NCBI GenBank assembly: GCA_035541475.1
Contig: DATKND010000116.1
Span: 57,279 to 121,278 of the forward strand
Direction: 5' to 3'
Source of the DNA: DASUFZ01 sp035541475
GTDB lineage: Bacteria; Myxococcota_A; UBA9160; SMWR01
DNA: 64,000 nucleotides
The position numbers and the translations under genes are program-made. Positions 54,154 to 63,208 of the stretch are shown piece after piece (the first letter of the stretch is position 1; every line of letters begins with the position of its first letter). Under the pieces are notes generated by a model, which was given only the letters and a program-made list of their open reading frames with translations, made no database searches and was not told the origin of the DNA.

Positions 54154-56619
54154 ATGAGCGACCGCATTTCGAAGCTTCTCGCGCAGCTCACCCTCGACGA
54201 GAAGGTCTCGCTCTGCGCGGGCGCCGACATGTGGTCGACGCCGGGCGTGCCGCGGCTCGGCATCCCGCCGCTGGTCGTGAGCGACGGCCCTTCCGGCGCG
54301 CGCGGTCCCTTCGTGCCGGGCGCCGCCGATCCCTCGACCTGCTTCCCGTGTGGCTCGTCGCTCGGCGCGACCTTCGATCCGGCGCTCGTGCGCCGAATCG
54401 GCGAGGCGCTCGCCGTGGAGGCGGATGACAAGGGAGCGCAGGTGCTGCTCGCGCCGACGGTGAACCTCCACCGCTCGCCGCTCGCCGGCCGCAACTTCGA
54501 GTGCTTCTCGGAAGACCCGCGCCTCTCGGCGCGGCTCGCCGCGGCCTACGTCGCGGGCGTGCAGAGCGGCGGCGTCGCGGCGTGCGTGAAGCACTTCGTC
54601 TGCAACGACTCCGAGTTCGAGCGACACACGATCAGCTCGGAGGTCGGCCCGCGCGCGCTGCGCGAGCTCTACCTCGTGCCCTTCGAGGCGGCCGTGCGCG
54701 AGGCCAAGGCCTGGTCCTTGATGGGCGCCTACAACCGCGTGAACGGCACCTACGCCTGCGAGCACCCGGCGCTGCTGCGCGACCTGCTCGTCGGCGAGTG
54801 GGGCTTCGACGGCGCCGTGATCTCCGACTGGTACGCGACGCAGAGCTGTACCGCGGCGGCGAACGCGGGGCTCGATCTCGAGATGCCGGGTCCGCCGCGC
54901 CGCTTCGGCGCCGACCTGCGGAAGGCAGTCGAGTCGGGCGAGGTGCCGGAGGCGCGGCTCGACGAGATGGTCCTGCGGCTGCTGCGGCTGCGCGAGCGGA
55001 CCGGCGCGCTCGACGCGTTGCCGGCCGCGCCGCGATCGATCGATCGCCCGGCACATCGCGCGCTCGCGCGCGAGGCGGGCGCGGCGTCGATCGTGCTGCT
55101 CCAGAACGAGAACGAGCTGCTTCCCTTCGATGCGGCGAGGCTCCGCTCGCTCGCGGTGATCGGGCCGTGCGCCGAGCCCTCGACCGCGCAGGGCGGCGGG
55201 AGCTGCAACGTGACGCCTCACCATCTCGTGTCGGCGCTCGCGGGTCTGCGCGCGCGCTGCGGCGACGCGATCGCCGTCCGCTACGAGCGCGGCTGCGGCA
55301 TGGCGCGCGGCATCGCGCCGATCGGCGCGGCGCAGCTCGCGCCCGGCGCCGGTGGCGTGGGCCCGCTGACCGTCGAGCTCTTCCGCGACGGCGACCTCGC
55401 GGGCGAGCCCGCGCACGCGACGAACGCCCGGCGCGCGGAGATCGCATGGTTCGGCGAGCCCGCGCCGGGCGTCGACCCGGCGCACTACTCGGCGCGCGTC
55501 ACCGGCACGCTCGTCCCGACCGAGAGCGGCGCCCACACTCTGGCGCTCGCGAGCGTCGGCCGCAGTCGGCTGCGGATCGACGGCCGCATCGTCGTCGACA
55601 ACTGGGATCCGCGCCTCGGCGGCGAGCATTTCTTCGGCACCGCCTCGAAGGAGGTGCGCGGCGTGGTGACGCTCGAAGCGGGCCGACGTTATGCGCTCGC
55701 GGTCGAGTACGAGAAGCTCTCGCGCGCGCTGCCGCTCGCCGGCGTGCGCGTCGGGCTGCTGCTGCCGGATCCGCCGGATCTCCTGGAGCGCGCCGTCGCG
55801 TGCGCGGCCGCGGCCGACGCCGCTGTCGTCGTGGTCGGCCTCGACTCCGACTGGGAGACCGAGGGCCGCGACCGCGAGTCGTGGGCGCTGCCCGGCCGCC
55901 AGGCCGAGCTCGTGGAGCGGGTCGCGGCCGCGAACCCGCACACCGTCGTCGTCGTGAACGCGGGCTCGCCGGTCGCGATGGAGTGGGCGCCGCGCGTGCC
56001 TGCGGTGCTGCTGCTCGGCTATCCCGGTCAGGAGCTCGGGCACGCCCTCGCCGACGTCCTCTTCGGCGACGCGGATCCCGGCGGACGGCTCCCGACCAGC
56101 CTGCCGCTCCGCTTCGAGGATCACCCCGCCTTCCACAACTACCCCGGCGAGAGCGGCCGCGTGCTCTACGGCGAGGGGATCTTGGTCGGCTACCGGCACT
56201 ACGACACGGCGCGCGTGCCGGTGCGCTTCCCGTTCGGGCATGGCCTCGGCTTCGCGCGCTTCGAGCTCGCGAACCTCACGACCTCCGCGACGAGCTATGC
56301 GCCGGGGGAGCCGATCGAGGCGTCGCTCGACGTCACGAACACGAGCGCGCGCGAAGGCACCGAGGTCGTGCAGCTCTACCTCCACGATCCCGTGTCGAAG
56401 CTGCGGCGGCCCGAGCAGGAGCTCGTCGCGTTCGAGAAGGTCCGGCTCGCGCCGGGCGAGAGGCGCCGCGTGCGCTTCGCGCTCGACGCGCGCGCTCTCT
56501 CGGCCTACGACCCCGAGAAGCGCGCCTTCGTCGCCGAGCCCGGGGAGTTCGAGCTGCGCGCGGGGCGCTCGTCGCGCGATCTGCGCGCGCGCGCTCGCTT
56601 CACCCTGCGCGAAGCCTGA
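54154..56619 (+). CDS. Beta-glucosidase, glycoside hydrolase family 3, with PA14 insert
   Basis: An 821-residue GH3 enzyme. The N-terminal barrel has VSDGPSGARG, NLHRSPLAGRNFECFSEDP, KHFVCNDSE and nucleophile Asp225 in VISDWYAT. A PA14 carbohydrate-binding insert (~400-545; GTLVPTESGAHTLAL, RLRIDGRIVVDNW) interrupts the alpha/beta sandwich, and a fibronectin-III-like domain (~700-820) ends it. No signal peptide is seen, so it is probably cytoplasmic and cleaves imported glucosides or glycosides of steroids or plant compounds. Six bases separate it from the convergent aldehyde dehydrogenase. Confidence 0.94.
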   Translation: MSDRISKLLAQLTLDEKVSLCAGADMWSTPGVPRLGIPPLVVSDGPSGARGPFVPGAADPSTCFPCGSSLGATFDPALVRRIGEALAVEADDKGAQVLLAPTVNLHRSPLAGRNFECFSEDPRLSARLAAAYVAGVQSGGVAACVKHFVCNDSEFERHTISSEVGPRALRELYLVPFEAAVREAKAWSLMGAYNRVNGTYACEHPALLRDLLVGEWGFDGAVISDWYATQSCTAAANAGLDLEMPGPPRRFGADLRKAVESGEVPEARLDEMVLRLLRLRERTGALDALPAAPRSIDRPAHRALAREAGAASIVLLQNENELLPFDAARLRSLAVIGPCAEPSTAQGGGSCNVTPHHLVSALAGLRARCGDAIAVRYERGCGMARGIAPIGAAQLAPGAGGVGPLTVELFRDGDLAGEPAHATNARRAEIAWFGEPAPGVDPAHYSARVTGTLVPTESGAHTLALASVGRSRLRIDGRIVVDNWDPRLGGEHFFGTASKEVRGVVTLEAGRRYALAVEYEKLSRALPLAGVRVGLLLPDPPDLLERAVACAAAADAAVVVVGLDSDWETEGRDRESWALPGRQAELVERVAAANPHTVVVVNAGSPVAMEWAPRVPAVLLLGYPGQELGHALADVLFGDADPGGRLPTSLPLRFEDHPAFHNYPGESGRVLYGEGILVGYRHYDTARVPVRFPFGHGLGFARFELANLTTSATSYAPGEPIEASLDVTNTSAREGTEVVQLYLHDPVSKLRRPEQELVAFEKVRLAPGERRRVRFALDARALSAYDPEKRAFVAEPGEFELRAGRSSRDLRARARFTLREA

Positions 56620-56624
56620 GCGCG

Positions 56625-58037
56625 TTACTTCAAGAAGCGCTGCACGAGCTTCGTCTTGAGCCCGCCGTAGGGCGGGTACATCCACTTCGGGTCGAAGCGG
56701 AAACCGCGCGACAGCACCGACTTCTTGTGGCTGAACGTCTCGAAGGTGTGGCGGCCGTGGTAGGCGCCCATGCCGGACTCGCCGACACCGCCGAAGGGCA
56801 GCGCCGGGTTCGCGATGTGGAAGATCGTGCCGTTCACGCACACGCCGCCCGAAGAGGTCGCCCCGACCACCTTCTCCGCGGTTGCCTCGCTCGACGAGAA
56901 GATGTAGAGCGCGAGCGGCTTCTCGCCGCGGCGCACGAACTCGATCGCGTCGTCGACGCCGCGCACCGGCAGGACCGGCAGGATCGGGCCGAAGATCTCC
57001 TCCTGCATGATCGGCGAATCCGGCGCGACGCCGCGCAGCACGGTCGGCGCGATATAGCAGTCCTCCGGGTCGCTCTGGCCGCCGATCGCGGCCTCGCCGC
57101 TCGCGAGCAGCTTCGAGAGCCGCTCGTGGTGACGGCGGTTCACGACGCGCGCGTAGTCGGGCGTGCGCTTCGGGTCGTCGCCGAAGAAGTCGTGGATCGC
57201 GGCGCCGAGCTCGCGCACGAGCTCCTGCTCGCGGCTCTCGTGGACCAGGATGTAGTCCGGCGCGATGCAGGTCTGGCCCGCGTTCATGAACTTGCCCCAG
57301 GCGATGCGGCGCGCCGCGACCTTCAAGTCGACGTCGTGGTCGACGATGCAGGGGCTCTTGCCGCCGAGCTCGAGGGTGACCGGGGTGAGGTGCTTCGCGG
57401 CGGCCTCCATCACCACGCGGCCGACGCGACCGTTTCCGGTGTAGAATATGTGGTCGAAGCGCTGCTCGAGGAGCGCGTGCGTCTCGTCGATGCCGCCCTC
57501 GACGATCGCGATCGCTTCAGGATCGAGGTACTCGGGAATGCGTCGGCCGAGCACGGCGGAGGTGCGCATCGTCACCTCGGAGGGCTTCAGCACGGCGCAG
57601 TTGCCTGCGGCGACCGCGCCGACGAGCGGCGTCAGCAGGAGGCCGACCGGGTAGTTCCACGGCGCGATGATCAGCACCACGCCGAGCGGCTCGTGCACGA
57701 TGCGCGAGCGGCCGAGGGGGAAGAAGCCGGTGCGCTGCGGCTTCGTCCAGCCCTTCAGCTTTCGCAGCGCCATCGCCGCCTCGGTCGTGACCTGGCCGAC
57801 GTCGGCGGCCCACGCCTCGAGCGTCGGCTTGTGGAGATCGGCCTGGAGCGCCTCGACTAGCTCGTCGCCGCGCTCGCGCACCAGCGCCTTCAGCGCCCGG
57901 AGCTGCGAGCGGCGCCACTCGAGCGGGCGCGTCTTGCCAGAGTCGAAGGTGCGTCGCAGGCGGTCGGCGAGACCGGCGATCGAATCGAGCGGAGTGCTGG
58001 GAACGACGCTCAGGGCGGGGCGGGCGGCGGCGCTCAT
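56625..58037 (-). CDS. Aldehyde dehydrogenase (class 3 / coniferyl-aldehyde type)
   Basis: 470 residues with PWNYPVGLLLTPLVGAVAAGN, catalytic Glu223 (LELGGKSP) and Cys257 (NAGQTCIAPDY), EEIFGPILPV and FGGVGESGMGAYHG. The C-terminus ending GLKTKLVQRFLK, with hydrophobic and basic residues, is like class-3 fatty or coniferyl aldehyde dehydrogenases. It oxidises aldehydes to acids with NAD(P)+. ATG at 58037 has a GGGAGG site. The upstream gap contains a repeat copy, after metG. Confidence 0.93.
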   Translation of the reverse strand: MSAAARPALSVVPSTPLDSIAGLADRLRRTFDSGKTRPLEWRRSQLRALKALVRERGDELVEALQADLHKPTLEAWAADVGQVTTEAAMALRKLKGWTKPQRTGFFPLGRSRIVHEPLGVVLIIAPWNYPVGLLLTPLVGAVAAGNCAVLKPSEVTMRTSAVLGRRIPEYLDPEAIAIVEGGIDETHALLEQRFDHIFYTGNGRVGRVVMEAAAKHLTPVTLELGGKSPCIVDHDVDLKVAARRIAWGKFMNAGQTCIAPDYILVHESREQELVRELGAAIHDFFGDDPKRTPDYARVVNRRHHERLSKLLASGEAAIGGQSDPEDCYIAPTVLRGVAPDSPIMQEEIFGPILPVLPVRGVDDAIEFVRRGEKPLALYIFSSSEATAEKVVGATSSGGVCVNGTIFHIANPALPFGGVGESGMGAYHGRHTFETFSHKKSVLSRGFRFDPKWMYPPYGGLKTKLVQRFLK

Positions 58038-58077
58038 GGGAATACCTCCCGCACCGAGTATTGGTTTTTTCTCTGAG

Positions 58078-58126
58078 CTTCGCTCGCCCGCGGCTCGCTG
58101 CGCGCTCGGCTACGCCTCGCTTGCGG
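58078..58126 (+). repeat. Dispersed GC-rich repeat, copy C (forms the end of metG)
   Basis: CTTCGCTC (58078-58085), GGCTCGCTGCGCGC (58092-58105) and GGCTACGCCTCGC (58108-58120) are the repeat's modules, rearranged. The metG stop codon and its last codons (SEA) are encoded inside it, so the element supplies a protein terminus. Confidence 0.55.
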
Positions 58127-59762
58127 CCGCGGATGCCTCGACCATCGCCTTCACCTTCTCGGGATCCACGCGCTGCAGGAGATGCCGGAAGGGCGCGACG
58201 CGATTCCCGATCAGGCGCGCGTTCGCGTCCTGGAAGCGCAGCGCCGGGTCCGCGCCGAGGAGCGCGCGCGCGTCGCTCGCGATTCTCGGCAGGATCGGCG
58301 CGAGGTAGACCGCGAGCTGGTGGAAGACGTGGAGCGACGCGCTGCACACGCGCAGCAGCTTGTCGCGCTTCTCGGGCTGCTTGCGCAGCGACCACGGCGC
58401 GCGCGCCTCGACGTATTCGTTCGCGCGGTCGGCGAGCCCCATCACGATGCGTGTGACCCGGTTGGTGTCACAGGCCTCGTACGCGGCGGCGATCTCGTCC
58501 GCGACGGCCGCGCCCGCCGCGAGGAGTCCGCCGTCGTCGCCGGACGGATCGACGATCGCCTCGCCCTCGACGAAGCGCGCTGTGCGCGAGGCGAGGTTCA
58601 CGAGCTTGCCGACGAGATCGGAGTTCACCTTCGCGACGAACTCATCGAGCGAGAGGTCGAGGTCGGAGACGCTGCCCGACAGCTTGCTCGCGTAGTAGTA
58701 GCGGAGCGGCTCCGGCGAGAGGTGATCGAGCCAGGTGCGCGCGAGCACGAAGGTGCCCTTGCGCTTGCTCATCTTCTCGCCGTTGACCGTCAGGAAGCCG
58801 TGCACGTGGATGCGTTTCGGCAGCGGATGCGCGGACGCCTTCAGCATCACGGGCCAGAAGAGCGTGTGGAAGTAGGCGATGTCCTTGCCGAGGAAGTGGT
58901 GGATCTCGCACGACTCGTTCTGCCACCAGCGCGCGTAGCTCTCGCCGGTCTTCTGGCACCACTCGAAGGTCGCGCTCATGTAGCCGACCGGCGCATCGAC
59001 CCAGACATAGAAGTAGTGGCCCGGCGCGTCGGGGATCTCGAAGCCGAAGTAGGGCGCGGGGCGCGAGACGTCCCAGTCGCGCAGCGGCTCGCCGAGGAAG
59101 GTCCCGGCCAGCCAATTCGCGGTCTCCGTCGGCATGCGGCCCGGCGCCTGCGTCCACTGCGTGAGGAAGGGACGGAACTCCTCGAGGCGCACGAAGAAGT
59201 GCGGCGCGCTGCGCTTCACGGGTCTTGCGCCGGAGAGCGTGCTGACCGGATCGATCAGCTCGTCCGGCGAGTAGACCGAGCTGCATACCTCGCAGTTGTC
59301 GCCGTACTGGCCGGGCGACTTGCAGACGGGGCACGTGCCTTTCAGGAAGCGGTCGGCGAGGAAGACGCCGGCCTGCGGATCGAAGAGCTGCGTGACCTCG
59401 CGCGTGACGACGTGTCCGCCCGCGCGGAGCTTCGCCCAGATCTCGTTCACGAGGCGCTGGTTCGAGGGGCTGTGCGTGCTGCCGTAGTGGTCGAAGGAGA
59501 CGCCGAAGGCCGCGAAGTCGCGCTGGTGCGCCTCGCTCATCTCGGCGAGGATCGCCTCCGGCTCGCGACCCTCCTGGCGCGCGCGGATCATCGTCGCGGT
59601 GCCGTGCGTGTCGTCGGCGCAGAAGAAGCGGATCTCGTGGCCGCGCAGGCGTTGGAAGCGCACCCAGATGTCGCACTGGATGTACTCGACCAGATGCCCG
59701 AGGTGGATGTGCCCGTTCACGTAGGGCAAGGCGCTCGTGACGAGGATCTGACGCCGCGGCAT
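58110..59762 (-). CDS. metG: Methionyl-tRNA synthetase
   Basis: 550 residues: HLGH (20-23, in GHIHLGHLVEY), zinc knuckle CPVCKSPGQYGDNCEVC, NWLAGTFLGEPLRDWDVSR, KDIAYFHTLFWPVML and KMSKR (330-334, in GEKMSKRKGTFV). It has the helical anticodon-binding domain but not the C-terminal EMAP/Trbp dimerisation domain of many MetRS enzymes, so it is the short form. The last residues come from a repeat element. A TATCGT box ends ten bases before the ATG at 59762. Divergent from the amidohydrolase gene. Confidence 0.95.
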   Translation of the reverse strand: MPRRQILVTSALPYVNGHIHLGHLVEYIQCDIWVRFQRLRGHEIRFFCADDTHGTATMIRARQEGREPEAILAEMSEAHQRDFAAFGVSFDHYGSTHSPSNQRLVNEIWAKLRAGGHVVTREVTQLFDPQAGVFLADRFLKGTCPVCKSPGQYGDNCEVCSSVYSPDELIDPVSTLSGARPVKRSAPHFFVRLEEFRPFLTQWTQAPGRMPTETANWLAGTFLGEPLRDWDVSRPAPYFGFEIPDAPGHYFYVWVDAPVGYMSATFEWCQKTGESYARWWQNESCEIHHFLGKDIAYFHTLFWPVMLKASAHPLPKRIHVHGFLTVNGEKMSKRKGTFVLARTWLDHLSPEPLRYYYASKLSGSVSDLDLSLDEFVAKVNSDLVGKLVNLASRTARFVEGEAIVDPSGDDGGLLAAGAAVADEIAAAYEACDTNRVTRIVMGLADRANEYVEARAPWSLRKQPEKRDKLLRVCSASLHVFHQLAVYLAPILPRIASDARALLGADPALRFQDANARLIGNRVAPFRHLLQRVDPEKVKAMVEASAAASEA

Positions 59763-59842
59763 CGAGCGGCGGACGATAGCGCGATGACGGTCGTATACTG
59801 GCGCGATCGCGCGCACGGGTCTGCGCGCCGACGGAGGATGCG

Positions 59843-61030
59843 ATGCCGACCGCCCCGACGCTCGATTGGGTCATCGACAGCGACACGCACATCACCGAGC
59901 CGCCCGACGTGTGGACGGCGCGGCTGCCCGCGAAGTACCGCGAGCAGGCGCCGCGCATCGTGCACGACCCGACGTGGGACTGGGACGTCTGGCAGATCGG
60001 CGGGAGCCGCGCGTCGATCACGGTCGGGCACACCGCCGTCGCCGGCTGGAAGGAGCCCTTCCCCGCGGCGCCGAAGCGCTTCGAGGAGGTGCCGAAGGCG
60101 GCGCACGACGCGAACGCGCGCCTCGCGTACATGGACTCGATCGGCGTGTGGGCGATGGCGCTCTACCCGAACGTCGGCGGCTTCGGCAACGAGGCGTTCC
60201 TCAAGCTCGGCGATCCCGAGCTGATGCTCGCCTGCGTGCGCGCCTACAACGACTTCCTGATCGACTGGATCGCGCCCGATCCGCGCCGCTTCATCCCGAT
60301 CCTGGCGACACCGTTCTGGGACGCGAAGGCGACGGCCGAGGAGATCGCGCGCTCCGCGAAGAAGGGGCACAAGGGCGTGCTCTTCACCGGCGAGCCGCAG
60401 CGCTTCGGCCAGCCGTCGCTCGGCGACCCGCACTGGGATCCCCTGTGGCAGGCGGCCTGCGAGGCGGATCTGCCGGTCTCGTTCCACATCGGCAGCGGCA
60501 GCCTGACGGAGGAGTTCACGCCGAAGGCGATCGCGACCTACGGCGCGTCGGCCATCAACGCGAAGGTCGCCGTCGGGCTCTTCCTCGAGAACGGGAAGCA
60601 GGTCGTCGACCTGCTCTCGTCGGGCGTGCTCGCGCGTTTCCCCAAGCTGAAGGTCGTGTCCGTCGAGAGCGGCATCGGCTTCATCCCGTTCATCCTGGAA
60701 GCGCTCGACTACGCCTTCGACTACTCGAAGGTGTACAAGAACCGGCCGGAGTTCACGATGAAGCCGTCCGAGTACTTCGCGCGGCAGGTCTACGGTTGTT
60801 ATTTCTTCGAGGAGCTCGCGCCGCAGCGCCTGCTCGACAAGGTCGGCGTCGACAACGTGCTCTTCGAGACCGACTACCCGCACCCGGTTTGTCTCTTCGG
60901 GAACGTGCGCGAGAAGATCGACGCGGGCCTGCGCGGCGCGCCTGCCGACGTGCGCCGCAAGCTGCTGTGGGAGAACGCGGCGAAGCTGTATCGGGTCGGG
61001 GAGCCGGATCGGAAGGTGGCGCCCGTCTGA
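59843..61030 (+). CDS. Amidohydrolase-2 family protein
   Basis: A 395-residue protein of the same family as 48595-49779 but distant. It begins DWVIDSDTHITEPPDVWTARLP (metal motif DTH), contains LPVSFHIGSGSLTEEFT (metal His), VSVESGIGFIP and LFETDYPHPV (catalytic Asp). A GGAGG site precedes the ATG, and a TATACT box is about 45 bases upstream, so this one has a normal leader. Reaction unknown; decarboxylation or hydrolysis of a catabolic intermediate. Followed two bases later by a putative lipoprotein frame. Confidence 0.88.
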   Translation: MPTAPTLDWVIDSDTHITEPPDVWTARLPAKYREQAPRIVHDPTWDWDVWQIGGSRASITVGHTAVAGWKEPFPAAPKRFEEVPKAAHDANARLAYMDSIGVWAMALYPNVGGFGNEAFLKLGDPELMLACVRAYNDFLIDWIAPDPRRFIPILATPFWDAKATAEEIARSAKKGHKGVLFTGEPQRFGQPSLGDPHWDPLWQAACEADLPVSFHIGSGSLTEEFTPKAIATYGASAINAKVAVGLFLENGKQVVDLLSSGVLARFPKLKVVSVESGIGFIPFILEALDYAFDYSKVYKNRPEFTMKPSEYFARQVYGCYFFEELAPQRLLDKVGVDNVLFETDYPHPVCLFGNVREKIDAGLRGAPADVRRKLLWENAAKLYRVGEPDRKVAPV

Positions 61031-61032
61031 GC

Positions 61033-61365
61033 GTGCGTTTTCGGCGCGTCGGATGGATTGCCGTGGTCAGCGCGCTTCTCGGCTGCCAGGCCGACACCGC
61101 CAGCGATCGTCCTGCCGTTCTGGGCGGGGCCCGACGTCTCCTCCAGCGACTCGGTCGTTTCGATCGACGAGGATCGCGCGTGCTCCGGCTCCATCGCATG
61201 GCCGACGCCGCGGACGTCTCGCGATCGAACGCAGGCTCGGATACCAGGGACCCTGCACCTAGGGAGGACTACGCATGTCGAGGCAGCGCGAGCGTGAAGG
61301 AGTTCCTGGCCGCATCGGATCTCGGCGTGCGGATTCACGGCACTGCGTCGAGATGCTGTAGCTGA
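61033..61365 (+). CDS. Putative lipoprotein, possibly degenerate
   Basis: A GTG frame two bases after the amidohydrolase stop begins with a good lipoprotein signal (RRVGWIAVVSALLGCQAD, lipid Cys18). After residue ~30 its codon use worsens and it becomes Arg-rich, while the next frame over (61129-61260) reads coding-like: PFWAGPDVSSSDSVVSIDED. A frameshift near 61120-61130 is therefore likely. As it stands the product is 110 residues ending SRCCS. No family recognised. With the 113 bases that follow, this accounts for the longest poorly coding stretch of the window (61031-61478), in which I see no other feature. Confidence 0.35.
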   Translation: MRFRRVGWIAVVSALLGCQADTASDRPAVLGGARRLLQRLGRFDRRGSRVLRLHRMADAADVSRSNAGSDTRDPAPREDYACRGSASVKEFLAASDLGVRIHGTASRCCS

Positions 61366-61478
61366 TCGGCGTGCTCCGGCCTCGTGACACCGGGCCGTGA
61401 AATTCCGGGCCTCCCCGACTGCGGCTCGTGTAGGATGCGAACCTCCAGTGTCGACTCGACAAGAGTCGGGAGGTCTCC

Positions 61479-62018
61479 ATGGCCCAGGGAACGGCGGCGC
61501 AGGCTTCGACGCCCGCACCGGAGAATCAGAAGATCGATCCCGCGCAGATCCAGTACGCGATCGCGCAGCTTCGCTCCCATCAGAATCTCGCGGGCGGCGC
61601 GCTCGCGGGTCTCGCCGCTGCACTGGTCGGTGCGGCGATCTGGGCCGGGATCACACTCGCGACGCACTATCAGATCGGGTGGATGGCGGTCGGCATCGGC
61701 TTTCTCGTGGGGTTTGCCATCCGCAGCATCGGCAGGGGCATCGACCGCGTCTATGGATATGTCGGCGCGGGCCTCTCGCTCCTCGGGTGCGCTGCCGGGA
61801 ATCTGCTCACCGTATGCGCCGCGATCTCGCAACAGCACGACATGCCGATCCTCGACGTCCTGTCCCGGCTCACTCCCTACATCGTGCAGCAGCTCATGGT
61901 GGCGAGCTTCAGTCCGATGGACGTCCTCTTCTACGCGATCGCCGTCTACGAGGGCTATCGGCTCTCGTTCCGGCAGGTCACGATGCAGGAGGTCCGGACG
62001 CTCCTCACGGGTGCGTGA
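61479..62018 (+). CDS. Hypothetical four-helix membrane protein
   Basis: 179 residues, ATG with GGGAGG upstream. Soluble Gln/Pro-rich first 35 residues (QASTPAPENQKIDPAQIQYA), then four hydrophobic helices: GGALAGLAAALVGAAIWAGI, IGWMAVGIGFLVGFAI, VGAGLSLLGCAAGNLLTV and ~140-165. Short Gly-rich turns such as GRGIDRVYGYVG separate helices 2 and 3. It resembles the C-terminal half of zinc-ribbon or B-box membrane proteins of unknown role. A 6-bp stem (CGACTC...GAGTCG, 61452-61468) abuts the ribosome site and could modulate translation. Confidence 0.7.
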   Translation: MAQGTAAQASTPAPENQKIDPAQIQYAIAQLRSHQNLAGGALAGLAAALVGAAIWAGITLATHYQIGWMAVGIGFLVGFAIRSIGRGIDRVYGYVGAGLSLLGCAAGNLLTVCAAISQQHDMPILDVLSRLTPYIVQQLMVASFSPMDVLFYAIAVYEGYRLSFRQVTMQEVRTLLTGA

Positions 62019-62047
62019 ACCCGGCGACGCCGTGACTCCCGTCACGC

Positions 62048-62383
62048 ATGCCCGGGAACGCGCCGCCGAAAGCCCCGGGCATGAGGCAGACACGCATCCG
62101 AACGGCGATTCCCGTGGAGATCTGCGCGGGTGGCAAGGTCGCGGAGGGTACCGTCCGCAACGCGAGCTCGGGGGGCATGTTCGTCGAGACGCGCGAGATC
62201 CCCTCGCAGGGTGAGCCGGTCTCGCTGCGGCTCAGCGCGCGCAGCGGGGATCCGATCGAGCTGACCGGCCTGGTGTGGTGGACGACGGAGGGCGCGCCCT
62301 TCCGCCACAAGCATCGCGGCTTCGGCCTGCGCCTGCTCGAGGACGACGACCGCTACACCGAGATGCTGTCGCGGATTCGTTAG
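62048..62383 (+). CDS. PilZ-domain protein
   Basis: A single-domain PilZ protein of 111 residues (or 100 from the ATG at 62081). RQTRIRTAIPVEI carries the RxxxR-like basic motif and NASSGGMFVET the (D/N)xSxxG motif, which together bind cyclic di-GMP; GFGLRLLEDDDRYTEML ends the fold. In myxobacterial relatives such PilZ proteins tune motility or polysaccharide synthesis. Its stop overlaps that of the ferredoxin/NuoB-like gene by four bases (TTAG). Confidence 0.85.
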   Translation: MPGNAPPKAPGMRQTRIRTAIPVEICAGGKVAEGTVRNASSGGMFVETREIPSQGEPVSLRLSARSGDPIELTGLVWWTTEGAPFRHKHRGFGLRLLEDDDRYTEMLSRIR

Positions 62384-63177
62384 GCGCGCCGGACCTCGCC
62401 CGCTCCGACCTTTGCCCGCTCCAGGCGCCCGACCAGGCGCAGCAGGCCGTCCAGAATCGTAAGCGGATGCGGCGGACAGCCGGGGATGTAGAGATCGACC
62501 GGCAGACTGCCATCGACGCCGTTCGCCACCTCGGGATGGTCTATGTAAGGGCCGCCCGAGATCGCGCAGGCGCCGACCGCGATCACGATCTTCGGCGCCG
62601 GAACTGCGTCGTAGGTCTTCCGCAGCGCGAGCCGCATGTTCTGCGAGAGCGCTCCCGTCACCAGCAGGCCGTCGGCATGACGCGGCGACGCGACGAACTG
62701 GATGCCGAAGCGCGAGAGGTCCCAGCCGACCGTGTTCAGCACGTTCACGTCGAGCTCGCAGGCGTTGCAGCCCCCGGCGCTCACCTGGCGGAGCTTCAGC
62801 GAGCGGCCGAAGAGCCGCCGCAGGCGCCCCTGCAACGCGCCCGCGAGCGCGACCTCCTCGCCCGAGCCGATGACCAGATCGCCGCGCTCGCACACCGCCA
62901 GCCGATAGTCGCTGCCGTACTCGAGCGCGCCTTCGGGGCACGCGCTCACGCACTCGGTGCAGAAGAGGCAGCGGCCGAGATCGATGCGCGGGCCGCCTTG
63001 CAGGTCGATCGCGTCCGTCGGGCATGCCTCCGCGCAATCGCGGCATCCGTCACGACACTTCGAAGCGTCGAGCGTGGGGCGACCGCGGAAGCGCTCGGGG
63101 AGCGGCGGCGGCGGGGCATCCGGATAGGCCATCGTGCGGTGCCCCTGCTGGAGGCGCGCGCGGATCACGTCGATCAT
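62380..63177 (-). CDS. Fused 4Fe-4S ferredoxin and NuoB/HycG-like hydrogenase small subunit
   Basis: 265 residues. Residues ~35-85 hold two 4Fe-4S sites: CRDGCRDCAEACP (slightly unusual Cx3Cx2Cx3CP) and CLFCTECVSACP (regular). Residues ~130-250 match NuoB/HycG: GGCNACELDVNVLNT, GACAISGGPY and PGCPPHP with four cluster cysteines. In E. coli formate hydrogenlyase the two parts are separate (HycF, HycG); here they are one chain. It would pass electrons next to the large subunit in a membrane complex of the group-4 hydrogenase family. Last gene of the minus-strand operon entering from the right edge. Confidence 0.86.
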   Translation of the reverse strand: MIDVIRARLQQGHRTMAYPDAPPPPLPERFRGRPTLDASKCRDGCRDCAEACPTDAIDLQGGPRIDLGRCLFCTECVSACPEGALEYGSDYRLAVCERGDLVIGSGEEVALAGALQGRLRRLFGRSLKLRQVSAGGCNACELDVNVLNTVGWDLSRFGIQFVASPRHADGLLVTGALSQNMRLALRKTYDAVPAPKIVIAVGACAISGGPYIDHPEVANGVDGSLPVDLYIPGCPPHPLTILDGLLRLVGRLERAKVGAGEVRRA

Positions 63178-63208
63178 CTTCCGGAGACTCCTTCCTCACG
63201 ATCCCGCC

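Noticed and set aside
54501..57860. A 1119-residue plus-strand frame across the GH3 and aldehyde dehydrogenase genes
   Set aside because: Out of frame with GH3 and antisense to the aldehyde dehydrogenase, with typical GC-shadow composition.
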